Source: Gammaproteobacteria bacterium (GTDB lineage Bacteria > Pseudomonadota > Gammaproteobacteria > Pseudomonadales > Oleiphilaceae). From it: a stretch of 19,237 nt of DNA. Where the stretch lies: positions 1-19,237 of the forward strand of contig RFIV01000377.1 of the NCBI GenBank assembly GCA_003695085.1, given 5' to 3'. The notes below the pieces were generated by a model. It was not told the origin of the DNA. It was given only the letters and a program-made list of their open reading frames with translations, and ran no database searches. Of the stretch, positions 7,584 through 15,244 are shown piece by piece (position 1 is the stretch's first letter; the number at the start of each line of letters is the position of its first letter). The position numbers and the translations under genes are program-made.

Positions 7584-8638
7584 ACGTGGAACGACCCGAG
7601 CTTGAAGTCAGCCAACTGGCCTGCCGGTATGACCAGACGCCAGTCCTGTCGGACGTCACATTTCACCTGAACCGGGGCGGACTGGCCAGCCTCCTGGGTC
7701 CGAGCGGTTGCGGCAAGACAACGCTGCTCAGGGCGCTTGCGGGCTTTCAGGACATCGAAGCCGGCAGCATACACCTGAGTGGCGAGTGCCTCTCTCGTCC
7801 AGGCATGACACGACCTCCGGAAGAGCGCCGCATCGGCATGGTGTTTCAGGACTATGCGCTTTTCCCGCATCTGACCGTGGCCGACAACATCGGCTTTGGC
7901 CTGCATCGAAAAAGCCGGACGGAAGCGCGCCGGATTGTCAGCGACATGCTTGATCTCGTGGGCCTGCAGCGTGAAGCGGACCAGTACCCGCATGAATTGT
8001 CGGGAGGCCAGCAGCAGCGGGTGGCGCTGGCTCGTGCACTGGCACCGGAGCCGGAGCTGCTGTTGATGGACGAGCCTTTCTCCAATCTGGATGCCGAGCT
8101 TCGCCTGCGCTTGTCACTGGACGTGCGGGATATTCTCCGTCAACGCCAGATCTCCGCCATCCTCGTGACCCATGATCAGCAGGAGGCCTTTGCGCTGGCT
8201 GATCAGGTGGGCGTCCTGCATCAGGGACGGCTGCAGCAGTGGGATACGCCGTACAACCTGTATCACAATCCCGTCAATCGTTTTGTGGCCGGTTTTGTCG
8301 GAAGGGGCTCTTTCGTACCGGGTCGGCTGGCCACTCCTGACAGCGTCTCGACGGAACTCGGCGTTATCAGCGGAGACCGAGCCTATATCTGGCCCGAAAA
8401 CACGCCTGTCGATGTGCTGTTGCGACCCGATGACATCCTGCTGGATGAATCGGCCCCCATCCGGGCCCACATTCGAGACAAGATTTTTTCGGGGTCTTCC
8501 ACGCTCTACCGGCTGAACCTGCCCTCCGGGTTGGCACTGGATGTCTTGGCGCCCAGCCACCAGGACTACCCGGTCAACAGCGAGATCGGCCTGCGACTGG
8601 AAGCCGACCACCTGATCGCCTTCCCCTCGGCACCCTGA
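7580..8638 (+). CDS. ABC transporter ATP-binding protein (FbpC/PotA-like importer type)
   Basis: A 352-residue ATPase. It has Walker A GPSGCGKTT (40-48), Q-loop Gln90, signature LSGGQQQRVALARAL (140-154), Walker B LLLMDEP (160-166) and switch His198. An extra C-terminal region (about 240-352) looks like the TOBE/regulatory domain of importers for ferric iron, polyamines or sulfate. No permease or binding protein is encoded in the window, so the substrate is unknown. I choose GTG 7580 as start: it overlaps the argF stop (GTGA) with GGGAG at 7565-7569, and upstream residues in this frame merely read through argF. From memory, Pseudomonas aeruginosa also has an ABC ATPase gene directly after argF, so the pairing may be conserved. 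Confidence 0.85.
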   Translation: MNVERPELEVSQLACRYDQTPVLSDVTFHLNRGGLASLLGPSGCGKTTLLRALAGFQDIEAGSIHLSGECLSRPGMTRPPEERRIGMVFQDYALFPHLTVADNIGFGLHRKSRTEARRIVSDMLDLVGLQREADQYPHELSGGQQQRVALARALAPEPELLLMDEPFSNLDAELRLRLSLDVRDILRQRQISAILVTHDQQEAFALADQVGVLHQGRLQQWDTPYNLYHNPVNRFVAGFVGRGSFVPGRLATPDSVSTELGVISGDRAYIWPENTPVDVLLRPDDILLDESAPIRAHIRDKIFSGSSTLYRLNLPSGLALDVLAPSHQDYPVNSEIGLRLEADHLIAFPSAP

Positions 8639-10126
8639 TCAGGCTTTTTGGCAGCGAACTCGCTGCACCGCAGCCTGCCAGCCATCGTAAAGGGACTGTC
8701 GCTGCATCTCTGGCATCATCGACTCAAACGTATGCTCGCACTGCCATATCCGGTGCAGCGCCTCCACATCCGGAATGACCCCCACCTGCAATCCGGCCAG
8801 CATCGCGGCACCCAGTGCCGTCGTCTCTGTCACCTGAGGCCGGTCAACCGGCATGCCAATCATGTCGGCCAGAAACTGCATGGCCCAACTGTTCACAACC
8901 ATGCCACCGTCCACTCGCATCCGGGCAATGTCTCCGGCGTCCTGGCGCATCGCCTCGACAAGGTCACGGGTCTGATAGGCGACCGCCTGTACGGCAGCCG
9001 TTATGATGTGATCGGCCGAGGTGTCGCGCGTCAGGCCGATGAGCGCGCCACGGGCCTCGGCATCCCAGTACGGCGCCCCGAGTCCTGTAAACGCCGGAAC
9101 CATGTAAACGGGATTGTTCGGACCAATCCGCTCCGCCGCAGCTTGCGTGTCCGCCGCCTCCCGGATAATACCCAGTCCATCCCTCAACCACTGCACAGCC
9201 GTGCCCGCATTGAAGATGCTGCCTTCCAGCGCATAGGTGGCCTGTCCGCCCAACCGATAGGCCACGGTAGTCAGCAGGCGGCTGCGGGAGGTAACTGCAT
9301 CCTCACCGGTATTGAGGATCATGAAGCAGCCCGTGCCATAGGTGCTCTTGATTTGTCCGGGTTTCAGGCCCGCCTGCCCGACCAGCGCAGCCTGCTGATC
9401 ACCGGCAATGCCCCCCACGGGAATAGCGTGCCCCAATACCTCAGGATCAAGGCTGCCATAGTCGGCGGCCGAGTCACGAACGTCCGGCAACAAGGCCCGG
9501 GGAACACGGAACAGATCCAGCAAGGCATCATCCCACTGCTGTGTATGAATATTGAACAGCAACGTGCGTGATGCATTGCTGGCATCGGTGGCATGAACAC
9601 GGCCCCTGGTCAACCGCCAGAGCAGGAAGGTATCCACGGTTCCGACGCACAGTTCGCCACGCTCGGCCCGCTCACGCGCACCTTCCACATGATCGAGAAG
9701 CCAGGCGATTTTGGTTGCCGAGAAGTAGGGGTCAAGCAGCAGACCGGTTCTGCGTGTCACATCGGCCTCGTGCCCCGCCTCCTTCAGCTGCTGACAGAGG
9801 CGGGCTGTTCGCCGGTCCTGCCATACAATCGCATTATAGATGGCACGTCCGCTGCTGCGCTCCCACACGACAACCGTTTCCCGCTGGTTGGTGATCCCGG
9901 CGCCGGCAACCTGTTTTGCATCAATCCCGGCGTCCTCAAGCGACTGGCGCAGCGTCGCAACCGTCGTGGACCAGATGTCCTCGGGGTCATGCTCAACCCA
10001 TCCGTCCTCGGGAAAATGCTGGGGAAAGGGTTGCTGCCCGACACCACACACCTCCCCCCTCTGATTGAAGACTATGGCCCGGCTGCTGGTCGTGCCCTGA
10101 TCAATGGCCAGCAAATATGTGTTCAT
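8639..10126 (-). CDS. glpK: Glycerol kinase
   Basis: A 495-residue FGGY-family sugar kinase that phosphorylates glycerol to sn-glycerol 3-phosphate in the cytosol. Motifs include the N-terminal AIDQGTTSSRAIVFN (phosphate loop), AIVWQDRRTA, GRVHATDASNASRTLLFNI, the second-domain GYGTGCFMILNTG, and the C-terminal FGGY-type MRVDGGMVVNSWAMQFLAD. The length is the family norm. The start at 10126 has GGAAGGAG upstream on the minus strand. Its stop codon abuts the stop of the convergent ABC ATPase with no base between. It is divergent from glpR and carries a GlpR-like operator in its promoter, so repression relieved by glycerol 3-phosphate is expected. No glpF facilitator adjoins it. Confidence 0.96.
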   Translation of the reverse strand: MNTYLLAIDQGTTSSRAIVFNQRGEVCGVGQQPFPQHFPEDGWVEHDPEDIWSTTVATLRQSLEDAGIDAKQVAGAGITNQRETVVVWERSSGRAIYNAIVWQDRRTARLCQQLKEAGHEADVTRRTGLLLDPYFSATKIAWLLDHVEGARERAERGELCVGTVDTFLLWRLTRGRVHATDASNASRTLLFNIHTQQWDDALLDLFRVPRALLPDVRDSAADYGSLDPEVLGHAIPVGGIAGDQQAALVGQAGLKPGQIKSTYGTGCFMILNTGEDAVTSRSRLLTTVAYRLGGQATYALEGSIFNAGTAVQWLRDGLGIIREAADTQAAAERIGPNNPVYMVPAFTGLGAPYWDAEARGALIGLTRDTSADHIITAAVQAVAYQTRDLVEAMRQDAGDIARMRVDGGMVVNSWAMQFLADMIGMPVDRPQVTETTALGAAMLAGLQVGVIPDVEALHRIWQCEHTFESMMPEMQRQSLYDGWQAAVQRVRCQKA

Positions 10127-10161
10127 GGTCGCGCAACTCCTTCCTGATTGGCGTTATACTC

Positions 10162-10190
10162 ACTATATTTTCAATACCGAACATTTTAAA
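10162..10190 (-). promoter_or_regulatory. Candidate promoter of glpK
   Basis: On the minus strand, TTTAAA (10190-10185), a 17-bp spacer, then TATAGT (10167-10162). The -10 matches five of six consensus bases. The spacer is almost exactly filled by the best GlpR-like operator (10167-10184), an arrangement expected to block RNA polymerase. Confidence 0.5.
10167..10184. promoter_or_regulatory. GlpR-like operator O1 in the glpK promoter
   Basis: ATTTTCAATACCGAACAT matches 15 of 18 positions of the E. coli-type GlpR operator ATGTTCGATAACGAACAT. The right half (CGAACAT) is perfect. It sits between the -35 and -10 of glpK and about 35 bp before the glpR start, so it could control both divergent genes. 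Confidence 0.6.
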
Positions 10191-10198
10191 GCGAACAT
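10181..10198. promoter_or_regulatory. Second, weaker GlpR-like operator O2
   Basis: A second perfect CGAACAT half-site (10192-10198) lies 14 bp after the one in O1; the 9-mer CGAACATTT is repeated at 10178-10186 and 10192-10200. The full 18-bp window matches the GlpR consensus at about 12 positions, with a poor left half. It overlaps O1 by 4 bp. Confidence 0.4.
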
Positions 10199-10217
10199 TT
10201 GCGAAAAAGGTTGAACG

Positions 10218-10982
10218 GTGGCACACGAACACAGACACGATCAGATCGTTGCGCTCGTCCGCGAGCGCGGCTTTGTTTCAATCGATGAACTGGCCCGTCA
10301 TTTCGGCGTCACCCCGCAGACCATTCGACGGGATATCAACACCCTGGATACCGAGCAGCGCGTCAAGCGGTATCACGGCGGCGCCGCGCTTCCGCCTTCC
10401 ACCAGCAATACAGCCTACACGGAACGCAAGATCTCCTTGCTGGGCGAAAAACAGCGCATAGCCGAAGCCATTGCCCGGCGCATCCCCAACCAATCTTCGC
10501 TGTTCATCAACATTGGCACGACAACTGAGACGATTGCACAGGCGCTGCTCAGGCACGAGGGACTGACCATCATCACCAACAACCTTCATGTTGCGAGCAT
10601 TCTCAGCACCAAGGAGGATTTCACAGTAATCATTGCCGGTGGCCGCGTCCGCACCAAGGATGGCGGCATCATCGGAGAAGCCACGGTGGATTTCGTGCGC
10701 CAGTTCAAGTGTGACTATGCCATTATCGGCATCAGCGGCATCGACGAAGACGGTGATCTGCTGGATTTCGACTATCAGGAAGTCCGGGTCGCACAGGCCA
10801 TCATAGAAAGCTCTCGCAAGGTGTTTGTTGCCGCCGACCATACCAAGTTCGGGCGCAAGGCCGTGATTCGTCTGGGACCGGTTTCAGCCGCCACACATAT
10901 CTTCACTGACCGCCTGCCTTCCAGTGACATGGTGGCCATCCTGGAGCACGCCGGCGTAAACCTGGTTGTTTGCGAAAACTGA
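10218..10982 (+). CDS. glpR: DeoR-family glycerol-3-phosphate regulon repressor
   Basis: A 254-residue regulator with an N-terminal DeoR helix-turn-helix (about 6-57: IVALVRERGFVSIDELARHFGVTPQTIRRDINTLD) and a C-terminal sugar-phosphate-sensing domain (about 75-235). The latter contains NIGTTTETIAQAL, IIAGGRVRTKDGGIIGEAT and AADHTKFGRKAVIRLG. GlpR represses glp genes and releases DNA on binding glycerol 3-phosphate. The glp neighbours and nearby GlpR-like sites support this over other DeoR members. The start is GTG 10218 with AAAAAGG at 10204-10210. It is likely autoregulated through the glpK-glpR gap. glpD follows after 109 bp with its own promoter. Confidence 0.93.
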   Translation: MAHEHRHDQIVALVRERGFVSIDELARHFGVTPQTIRRDINTLDTEQRVKRYHGGAALPPSTSNTAYTERKISLLGEKQRIAEAIARRIPNQSSLFINIGTTTETIAQALLRHEGLTIITNNLHVASILSTKEDFTVIIAGGRVRTKDGGIIGEATVDFVRQFKCDYAIIGISGIDEDGDLLDFDYQEVRVAQAIIESSRKVFVAADHTKFGRKAVIRLGPVSAATHIFTDRLPSSDMVAILEHAGVNLVVCEN

Positions 10983-10993
10983 ACTGAAATTTG

Positions 10994-11009
10994 TGCGCAA
11001 CTGCGCAAC
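10994..11009 (+). repeat. Perfect tandem 8-mer between glpR and glpD
   Basis: TGCGCAAC occurs twice back to back (10994-11001 and 11002-11009), starting 11 nt after the glpR stop. The GCGC cores can form a short stem, but no T tract follows, so it is not a convincing terminator. Its function, if any, is unknown. Confidence 0.5.
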
Positions 11010-11020
11010 ATCTACCCCTC

Positions 11021-11048
11021 TTGATGCTCGATATCGCGCAGATACTAT
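11021..11048 (+). promoter_or_regulatory. Candidate promoter of glpD
   Basis: TTGATG (11021-11026), a 16-bp spacer, then TACTAT (11043-11048), upstream of the glpD start at 11092. A second -10-like TATTAT lies at 11051-11056. The GlpR-like operator occupies the spacer. Confidence 0.45.
11024..11041. promoter_or_regulatory. GlpR-like operator in the glpD promoter
   Basis: ATGCTCGATATCGCGCAG matches 13 of 18 positions of the E. coli-type GlpR operator. The left half and centre (TCGATA) are strong and the right half is degenerate. It lies between the proposed -35 and -10 of glpD, the same geometry as O1 at glpK. Confidence 0.5.
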
Positions 11049-11091
11049 TGTATTATGAAAATACAGCGTTCATTCACGAAAGGACTCCATC

Positions 11092-12645
11092 ATGGCTATT
11101 CTCTCGAACACTCCGGTCGATCTGCTGGTTGTGGGGGGCGGTATCAATGGCGCGGGCATCGCCGCAGATGCGGCCGGGCGCGGGCTGAGCGTACTGCTTT
11201 GTGAGCAGAGTGATCTGGCCAGTGCAACCTCCTCCGCCAGCTCCAAGCTGATTCACGGCGGACTGCGCTATCTTGAGCATTACGAGTTTCGTCTGGTACG
11301 AGAAGCACTGGCGGAGCGCGAGGTGCTGCTGCGCAATGCTCCGCACCTGGTGTCTCCGTTGCGCTTCGTGCTGCCCCATGCGCCCCATCTTCGGCCGGCG
11401 TGGATGATCCGAACCGGCCTGTTTCTGTATGACCATCTGAGCAAGCGTGTCACGCTGCCGGGCAGTCGGAAGGTCACGCTGACCGGAGGCCCGCTGAAGC
11501 CTGCCTTTACGCAGGGTTTTGAATACTCGGATTGCCAGGTGGATGATGCCCGGCTCGTAGTCGCCAACGCCCTACAGGCGAGGCAGCACGGGGCACGCAT
11601 TCTGACCCGCACGCGGTGCGTGAGCGCCGCACGCCAGATCTCTGACAAACTCTGGAAGGTGCGGCTGCATCATCTGGAAACCGGCAGGGAAGAGGTCGTC
11701 TTTGCCCGCGCGCTGATCAATGCAGCCGGCCCGTGGGTCAAGTCATTCATCGAAACCGGCCTGAGCAGTTCATCACCGCGCAACATCCGCCTGGTGAAAG
11801 GCAGCCACATTCTTGTACCCCGGTTCCATGACGCCCCCAATGGTTTCATTCTTCAGAACCGGGATGGGCGGATCGTCTTTGTTCTGCCCTGGGGACCCGA
11901 CCTGCACATGATTGGCACGACCGATGTCCCCTATACCGGAGACCCCTCGCAGGTTGCCATTGATGACAACGAAATCGACTACCTGCTGGCACTCGTCAAC
12001 GAGCATTTCCGCCACCCCGTAGCCCGCGAGGATATTGTCGCGACCTTCTCGGGCGTGCGCCCCCTGTGCGACGATGAGAGCAGCGATCCCTCTGCCGTCA
12101 CCCGCGATTACACGCTGGAAACCAATGATCATCTGGGCGCCATGCCCCTGCTCAGCGTGTTCGGTGGCAAGCTTACGACCTACCGCAAACTTGCGCTGGC
12201 GGCCATGAACGCCCTCAAGCCCTATTTTCCGTCCATGGGACCGACATGGACGCAGGATGCACCGCTGCCGGGCAGCACACGCGCCTTGCGTACACGTGAT
12301 CAGGTGCGTGAAGTCCTGCATCAGGCCGCACCCTGGCTGCCGGAATCCCTGCTCAATCGCTACGCGGGCAGCTACGGCGTGCTGGCACTGAAATTTCTGG
12401 AAGACGCCACATGCGTGGCAGATTTGGGAGATGATCTGGGTGCAGGGCTGACCGAGGCAGAACTTCGCTATCTGATCCATGATGAGTGGGCGCGAACGCC
12501 CGATGACGTGCTTCGCAGACGCACGGGACTCTGGCTTCAGGCAGACAGCCTGCTGAAATCCCGACTGGAAGCCTGGTTTGATGCGCGAGGCCTGCCTCAA
12601 CCTGAGGCTGCCTGTCAGAGCGGTGCCGAGGTGCTGGTTCTGTAA
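11092..12645 (+). CDS. glpD: Aerobic glycerol-3-phosphate dehydrogenase
   Basis: A 517-residue FAD enzyme of the cytoplasmic membrane face that oxidises glycerol 3-phosphate to dihydroxyacetone phosphate and feeds electrons to quinone. It has the Rossmann FAD motif VVGGGINGAGIAADAAGRG (about 14-32), the family signature ATSSASSKLIHGGLRYLEHYEFRLVREAL, ALINAAGPWV, IGTTDVPYTGDP and FGGKLTTYRKLA, followed by the C-terminal helical cap. The length matches GlpD (about 500-510). The start at 11092 has AAAGGA at 11079-11084. With glpK it completes the route from glycerol to the triose-phosphate pool. The hairpin just after its stop lacks a plus-strand T tract. Confidence 0.96.
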   Translation: MAILSNTPVDLLVVGGGINGAGIAADAAGRGLSVLLCEQSDLASATSSASSKLIHGGLRYLEHYEFRLVREALAEREVLLRNAPHLVSPLRFVLPHAPHLRPAWMIRTGLFLYDHLSKRVTLPGSRKVTLTGGPLKPAFTQGFEYSDCQVDDARLVVANALQARQHGARILTRTRCVSAARQISDKLWKVRLHHLETGREEVVFARALINAAGPWVKSFIETGLSSSSPRNIRLVKGSHILVPRFHDAPNGFILQNRDGRIVFVLPWGPDLHMIGTTDVPYTGDPSQVAIDDNEIDYLLALVNEHFRHPVAREDIVATFSGVRPLCDDESSDPSAVTRDYTLETNDHLGAMPLLSVFGGKLTTYRKLALAAMNALKPYFPSMGPTWTQDAPLPGSTRALRTRDQVREVLHQAAPWLPESLLNRYAGSYGVLALKFLEDATCVADLGDDLGAGLTEAELRYLIHDEWARTPDDVLRRRTGLWLQADSLLKSRLEAWFDARGLPQPEAACQSGAEVLVL

Positions 12646-12652
12646 CGCAGAC

Positions 12653-12677
12653 AAAAAAAGGGCCCCTGACGGGGCCC
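12653..12677 (-). terminator. Intrinsic terminator for the two-component operon (minus strand)
   Basis: GGGCCCC (12660-12666) pairs with GGGGCCC (12671-12677) around TGAC. Seven A at 12653-12659 become a seven-T tract on the minus strand, giving a textbook terminator reading leftward about 117 nt after the sensor-kinase stop. Rightward, after glpD, the hairpin is followed by tcgaaac, so termination of glpD would need the hairpin alone or Rho. The 12678-12793 stretch holds no gene that I can see. Confidence 0.8.
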
Positions 12678-12793
12678 TCGAAACAAGGAAAGTTCGATAA
12701 GAACTACAACCTCAAAGAGTCATCCTTTACATGATCAATTGTGACGCAGAGACAGGTGCATGTCTGTCGGATTCCTGTGTCTGTCATGTAACA

Positions 12794-14365
12794 TCAGGTA
12801 AAATCCTGCCGCCTGGGCCAAACCAGTGTGAAGTTGGCCCCTCCCAGGCTCTGACTCCGGCTGACCATTGCCTGCCCGCCGTGCCAGTAAAGGATACGCC
12901 GGACTATGGAGAGTCCGAGACCGTAGCCACCGGATGACCGGGTACGACTATCATCCAGGCGGGCAAATGGCGTAAAGACTTTCTCCCATTGATCTTCCGG
13001 GATCCCAGGGCCATCATCCTGCACGTCGACACGACAGGTCTGGCGCTCCAGGCAGCAATCCACCACCACGCGCGAGCTGGCATAACGGCAGGCGTTGCCT
13101 ACCAGGTTCTGAATGGCCCGGTGAATATAGCGTGGCTCCACCTCGGACAGAACGAACTGCTCCGACCCCGGCGCAAAGCGCGCTGAAATATCGATATCAG
13201 GATGAATGCTCTGCTGCTCTTCCACCACCTGATTGACGATATCGGCAATATTGGCTTCCTGAAAGTCGATCACCGGGCCGCCCTGCTCCAGCCGGGCATA
13301 GGTGAGAATCTCATCGATCAGTTCATTGAGCTCCTGAATATCATGGTCAATCCCCTGAAGCTGCTTTTGCCGCTGCTCGGGATTTTCCAGATCTTCGATC
13401 ATCTGTACGCCAAAGCGAATCCTCGCCACCGGCGTGCGAAGCTCATGGGAAACGGCATGGATCATCTCCCGCTGCACGGCCACGAGGCGCTGGATATGAT
13501 CTGCCATGCGATTGAATACCGAGGCCAGCCGACCCACCGAATCCGCCTTCCCTGCCACTTCCCGCTCATCAATGCGGGCATCGAGCTCTCCCCGTGCAAT
13601 GCGATTGGCCACACTCTCCACCTTGCGCAGGCGCTGCTCCGTGCGATAGAAGGCGCGATACATGACACCGGCCAGTATCATCAGTCCCACCAGCGTCAGA
13701 CTGATCAACAACGACCAGGAGAACGGCTCAAAGGCCGGGCGGGGCGAGAGCTGAAGGACACCCTGACCGGGCAGCTCGAAGAGATACCCCTGCTCTGCCG
13801 GCAGGCGCACCCAGCCCTGCTCGGTAAAACGGTCACGCAGTGCTTGTGGCAAAACAGACAAGTCGGGCCGGGTTTCAAGATGCCAGGGGAGCTGCCATTG
13901 AGAGGCCAGCCGCTGCAGATGCTGCTGGCTGCTCGCTTCATTCAGCCCCGCCAGCTCATCCTGAAGAATCCGGGCCAGCCACATCACGACTTCATCGATG
14001 GCGTAGATGTAGTACACACCCCAGAGATTCCCGCCGTCCTGCCGGAGCGCATGCACGCCCGTGCGGCCCGCCAACAGGATCGTCTGCCCCATGGCCAGCC
14101 GTTCTCGCTGAACAGGTGTCAGCGGCACCGCATCCGGGGACAGGGTGGTGAGCTGCAAGGCCCCTGGAGCGGTGCTGCGCAGAAGGGTGCCACGCACGTC
14201 CTCGGGCTGAGCAAGTGCCCAGTCCAGCGGCAAGCCCAGGAGGTGTTCCTGCCAGGCCTGATGACGCACGTGACCGATCCCCTGCCACACCAGTGCGGCA
14301 ACGATCACCGAGGCGGCCAGGCCGCCCATCATCATGACAAAGGTTCGGACAAATACGCTGTTCAC
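12794..14365 (-). CDS. Sensor histidine kinase, RstB-like
   Basis: A 523-residue inner-membrane kinase. TM1 is at about 8-30 and a large periplasmic sensor at about 31-214. TM2 is at about 216-238 and a HAMP linker at about 240-293. The HisKA domain carries VSHELRTP with phospho-acceptor His307. The HATPase domain has the N-box (Asn420-Asn424), DDGPGIP (450-456) and GYGLGLS (480-486). It should phosphorylate the adjacent regulator. The stimulus is not deducible; the RstB/BfmS-like plan is inferred from its partner and size. The start is a GTG at 14365-14363, 8 nt after the regulator stop, with AAGGAAG inside the regulator's last codons, so translational coupling is likely. A terminator follows at 12653-12677. 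Confidence 0.88.
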   Translation of the reverse strand: MNSVFVRTFVMMMGGLAASVIVAALVWQGIGHVRHQAWQEHLLGLPLDWALAQPEDVRGTLLRSTAPGALQLTTLSPDAVPLTPVQRERLAMGQTILLAGRTGVHALRQDGGNLWGVYYIYAIDEVVMWLARILQDELAGLNEASSQQHLQRLASQWQLPWHLETRPDLSVLPQALRDRFTEQGWVRLPAEQGYLFELPGQGVLQLSPRPAFEPFSWSLLISLTLVGLMILAGVMYRAFYRTEQRLRKVESVANRIARGELDARIDEREVAGKADSVGRLASVFNRMADHIQRLVAVQREMIHAVSHELRTPVARIRFGVQMIEDLENPEQRQKQLQGIDHDIQELNELIDEILTYARLEQGGPVIDFQEANIADIVNQVVEEQQSIHPDIDISARFAPGSEQFVLSEVEPRYIHRAIQNLVGNACRYASSRVVVDCCLERQTCRVDVQDDGPGIPEDQWEKVFTPFARLDDSRTRSSGGYGLGLSIVRRILYWHGGQAMVSRSQSLGGANFTLVWPRRQDFT

Positions 14366-14373
14366 GCGCCGTC

Positions 14374-15138
14374 TCAGGCTTCCTTGACGAACAGGTACCC
14401 TTTGCTGCGAACCGTCTTGATACGACGCGGATGCACAGGGTCATCCCCGATCTTGGGCCGGATTCGGGATACACGGACGTCAATCGAGCGGTCCTGACCG
14501 TCATACTCAATGCCGCGCAGGGCGGTGAATATTTCTTCCCGGCTCAACACACGGCCGGCGTTGCTTGCCAGCAACCAGAGGAGGTCAAACTCGGCACTTG
14601 TCAGGTCGATGCTCTGCTCTTCCAGCCAGGCTTCACGCATGGACCGGTCAATCACCAGGTCATTGAACTCCAGGCGAACAGGCTCTTCATCCTGTGAACC
14701 GGAGCCGCCATCCTGAGCCGCCTGCTCCTTGATACGCCGCAACAACGCCCGGATACGGGCCAGCAGGACCCGTGGCCGCACCGGCTTGCACATGTAATCA
14801 TCGGCACCCATTTCCAGGCCCAGCACCTGATCCAGGTCGTCCGTGCGTGCCGTCAGCATGAGAATCGGGCCACTGTAGGCCGGCCGCACCTTGCGGCAGA
14901 TGGACAGGCCATCTTCACCCGGCAGCATCAGGTCCAGCACCACCAGATCCGGCTGCTCCTGCTCGATACGCTCGATAGCGCGCGTTCCGTTGCCTTCCAC
15001 CGAAACGACCAGTCCGTTTGACTCCAGATACTCTCGGGTGAGATCTGCCAGCCGCTCATCATCCTCAACAATCAGAATGCGCCAGGTTTCGTTATTGTCC
15101 ACGATATCCTTAACTCTTTCTTGTTGTAACCCAGTCAT
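14374..15138 (-). CDS. OmpR/PhoB-family response regulator, RstA-like
   Basis: A 254-residue regulator. The receiver domain (about 20-132) has acidic-pocket Glu25/Asp26/Asp27, phospho-acceptor Asp69 (VVLDLMLPGEDG), Thr96 and Lys118. The winged-helix DNA-binding domain (about 157-252) includes LTSAEFDLLWLLASNAGRVLSREEI and DRSIDVRVSRIRPKIGDDP, ending RRIKTVRSKGYLFV, closest in my recall to RstA/BfmR. I start at ATG 15138 because GGGGGAA precedes it by 6 nt. An in-frame extension to 15288 would cover the intergenic repeat array and has no family resemblance. It is first in an operon with the kinase and divergent from olsBA. It is one candidate to bind the 11-bp repeat array. Confidence 0.9.
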   Translation of the reverse strand: MTGLQQERVKDIVDNNETWRILIVEDDERLADLTREYLESNGLVVSVEGNGTRAIERIEQEQPDLVVLDLMLPGEDGLSICRKVRPAYSGPILMLTARTDDLDQVLGLEMGADDYMCKPVRPRVLLARIRALLRRIKEQAAQDGGSGSQDEEPVRLEFNDLVIDRSMREAWLEEQSIDLTSAEFDLLWLLASNAGRVLSREEIFTALRGIEYDGQDRSIDVRVSRIRPKIGDDPVHPRRIKTVRSKGYLFVKEA

Positions 15139-15208
15139 GCCAGTTTCCCCCGGGAAGGTGTTACAGACACACACGCCCTTAAAGAAACATAGCACTTGCC
15201 TGACATAA

Positions 15209-15214
15209 AGTATA
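15209..15214 (-). promoter_or_regulatory. Candidate -10 element of the response-regulator gene
   Basis: On the minus strand TATACT (15214-15209) matches five of six -10 bases, 70 nt before the regulator ATG. At 16-18 bp spacing no good -35 exists. The 11-bp repeat array begins 30 bp upstream of this -10, so an activator-dependent promoter is possible. Confidence 0.3.
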
Positions 15215-15244
15215 ACGTCTGTTTCAAAATTTACATGCCCTCCC

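Noticed and set aside
12692..12704. GTTC-GATAA-GAAC palindrome downstream of glpD, reminiscent of a GlpR site
   Set aside because: The half-site spacing differs from the GlpR consensus and the position after the gene gives no clear role; chance similarity is likely.
12762..12787. Repeated GTCTGTC units (12762 and 12779) resembling Pho-box pieces
   Set aside because: The spacing is 17 bp rather than 11, and the site is between two gene 3' ends, not upstream of a gene.
12731..12937. 68-residue plus-strand reading frame after glpD
   Set aside because: Two thirds of it is antisense to the sensor kinase, it has no ribosome site, and the peptide has no recognisable domain.
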